From Methanohalobium sp046546175 (GTDB taxonomy: Archaea > Halobacteriota > Methanosarcinia > Methanosarcinales > Methanosarcinaceae): a stretch of 11,257 nt of DNA. Position numbers and translations under genes: made by a program. A model generated the notes under the pieces. That model searched no databases. It was not told where the DNA came from and saw only the letters and a list, made by a program, of their open reading frames with translations. Below, one piece after another: positions 10,434-11,257 of this stretch. The DNA lies in the NCBI RefSeq assembly GCF_046546175.1, contig NZ_JBKGYF010000055.1, positions 1-11,257 on the forward strand, read 5' to 3'. Position 1 is the first letter of the stretch. Every line of letters begins with the position of its first letter.

Positions 10434-11257
10434 TTATTCCTCTTCTCCAAGCCAGGCATTAACTTTGTCTGGATTATCTTCAACCCATTTTTCAGCAGCC
10501 TCTTCGCCGCTCATTCCCTCTTCAATGTACGCCATAACCTGCTCATTGTCGGCAAGATCCCAATTGAATCTTTCAAGGATGGCATATGCCTCAGGCTTGT
10601 CTTCCTGAAGACCCTGTCTTGCTATGGTAACGATGTCGTCTTCTCCATATACATCTTTTGGATCATCAAGGTATTTGAGGTCCCAGCGAGCAAATGCCCA
10701 GTGCGGGTCCCAAAGTGTTACAACTATTGGTTCATCATCTGATATGGCGCTTTTAAGTGAAGTAGTCATTCCAGTATCGCTGCTGGATTGCAATTCATAT
10801 TCATCGAGTTCATATTCTTCAATTGCAGTTTCTGTCTGTGACATAATACCTGCACCAGAGTCGATACCAGTTATAGTACCGTCAAACATATCTTCATTAC
10901 CTTTAAGGTCTTCTATGGAATCTATATCTACAGATTCCGGAACTACCAAACCAGTTTTCACTTCAGGTGTGTTTGTTCCCACTCTGTCAATCTGGTCACT
11001 ATACTCTTCCCAGTAGTCTGCCTGTGTTTCAGGTAACCATGCACAGACCGAGAAATCAGCATCATCGTTTGCAATTCCCTGATACATTAGACCAGCTTCA
11101 ACGTTATTGAGTTCAACCTCGTATCCAGCTTCTTCATAAACTTCCTTTACCACATTTGTGGAGGCTTCAGCACTTGCCCAGTCTACATATGCGATGTTGA
11201 CACTCTTTTCTTCAGTCTGCTCACCTGTTCCATCTTCAGTCTGCTCACCTGTTCCAT
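10434..11257 (-). CDS. Glycine betaine ABC transporter substrate-binding lipoprotein, OpuAC/OtaC-like (N-terminus beyond window)
   Basis: Extracellular receptor of an OpuA/Ota-type ABC transporter that takes up glycine betaine in salt stress. The frame is open from the right edge to TAA at 10434-10436 (273 residues seen). The signal peptide and lipobox lie outside. The visible chain starts with a Gly/Thr/Glu/Gln linker encoded by a 24-bp tandem repeat, then the OpuAC domain from SVNIAYVDWASAEASTNVV to the end. Aromatic ligand-site candidates are the Trp of VCAWLPETQADYW, and DPHWAFARWDLKYLDDP. A GTG at 11151-11153 is internal (Val), not the start, because clear domain sequence precedes it. 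The very acidic mature chain suits a high-salt exterior. The transporter ATPase and permease genes are probably upstream, outside the window. Confidence 0.93.
   Translation of the reverse strand, partial: GTGEQTEDGTGEQTEEKSVNIAYVDWASAEASTNVVKEVYEEAGYEVELNNVEAGLMYQGIANDDADFSVCAWLPETQADYWEEYSDQIDRVGTNTPEVKTGLVVPESVDIDSIEDLKGNEDMFDGTITGIDSGAGIMSQTETAIEEYELDEYELQSSSDTGMTTSLKSAISDDEPIVVTLWDPHWAFARWDLKYLDDPKDVYGEDDIVTIARQGLQEDKPEAYAILERFNWDLADNEQVMAYIEEGMSGEEAAEKWVEDNPDKVNAWLGEEE
11211..11257. repeat. 24-bp direct tandem repeat in the lipoprotein linker
   Basis: The unit beginning TTCAGTCTGCTCACC occurs at 11211-11234 and again at 11235-11257, where the window cuts its last base. The copies are identical over the 23 bases seen. 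In the minus-strand frame each encodes Gly-Thr-Gly-Glu-Gln-Thr-Glu plus Asp or Glu. More copies may lie beyond the edge. Confidence 0.85.

Noticed and set aside
10624..11016. 130-codon plus-strand open frame
   Set aside because: Ser-rich antisense shadow of the intact betaine-binding gene.
11151..11153. GTG as start of the intact betaine-binding gene
   Set aside because: The same frame continues upstream with conserved domain sequence (SVNIAYVDW) and the linker repeat, so the true start lies outside the window.
11211..11257. CRISPR array
   Set aside because: The repeats are directly adjacent with no spacers and lie in a coding frame.

Overview
The window looks like part of the chromosome of a methanogenic archaeon of the order Methanosarcinales, probably a halophilic, low-GC member such as a Methanohalobium or Methanohalophilus relative. 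The species is not proven. The reasons are: a euryarchaeal adk-DUF106-cmk-cbf5-tRNA-Ser-rps13-rps4-rps11-rpoD order; an RNA polymerase subunit D carrying two ferredoxin-type cysteine clusters, as in Methanosarcina; a DUF2551-type small protein; a COG2108-type radical SAM protein; glycine-betaine-binding lipoproteins with an acidic mature chain; archaeal TATA boxes and oligo-T terminators; and no TAG among 14 readable stop codons.

Layout. Positions 1-5584 hold the information-processing cluster on the plus strand: the tail of secY, adk, a DUF106 membrane insertase homologue, cmk, cbf5, tRNA-Ser(GGA), then the alpha-operon-like block rps13-rps4-rps11-rpoD. This block has its own TATA box and a leader of about 120 nt that can fold around the ribosome-binding site. 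A tRNA-Leu(GAG) with an encoded CCA follows at 5638-5725.

After tRNA-Leu the expected rpl18e-rpl13-rps9 continuation is missing. Positions 5753-8337 instead carry three minus-strand genes: an ADP-ribosylglycohydrolase family enzyme, a DUF2551-type winged-helix-like protein and a radical SAM protein. The radical SAM gene shares a palindromic TATA box with a divergent small 2x[4Fe-4S] ferredoxin (8415-8594).

Positions 8595-11257 form an osmolyte-uptake and decay zone. A glycine betaine substrate-binding lipoprotein gene (8620-9516, minus) is broken by two frameshifts, an in-frame stop and loss of its ATG. A 765-bp IS630-family element with a large internal deletion (9527-10291) separates it from its promoter. 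Upstream lies an apparently intact paralogue (10434 to the right edge, minus), truncated only by the window end, with a 24-bp tandem repeat coding its post-lipobox linker. A 25-bp near-perfect palindrome overlaps the stranded promoter of the broken copy.

The first half serves protein export, nucleotide monophosphate recycling, rRNA pseudouridylation, ribosome assembly and transcription. The second half is accessory: signalling or repair enzymes of unknown target, and salt-stress solute uptake. I found no CRISPR array, toxin-antitoxin pair, phage gene or obvious new multi-gene defence system.
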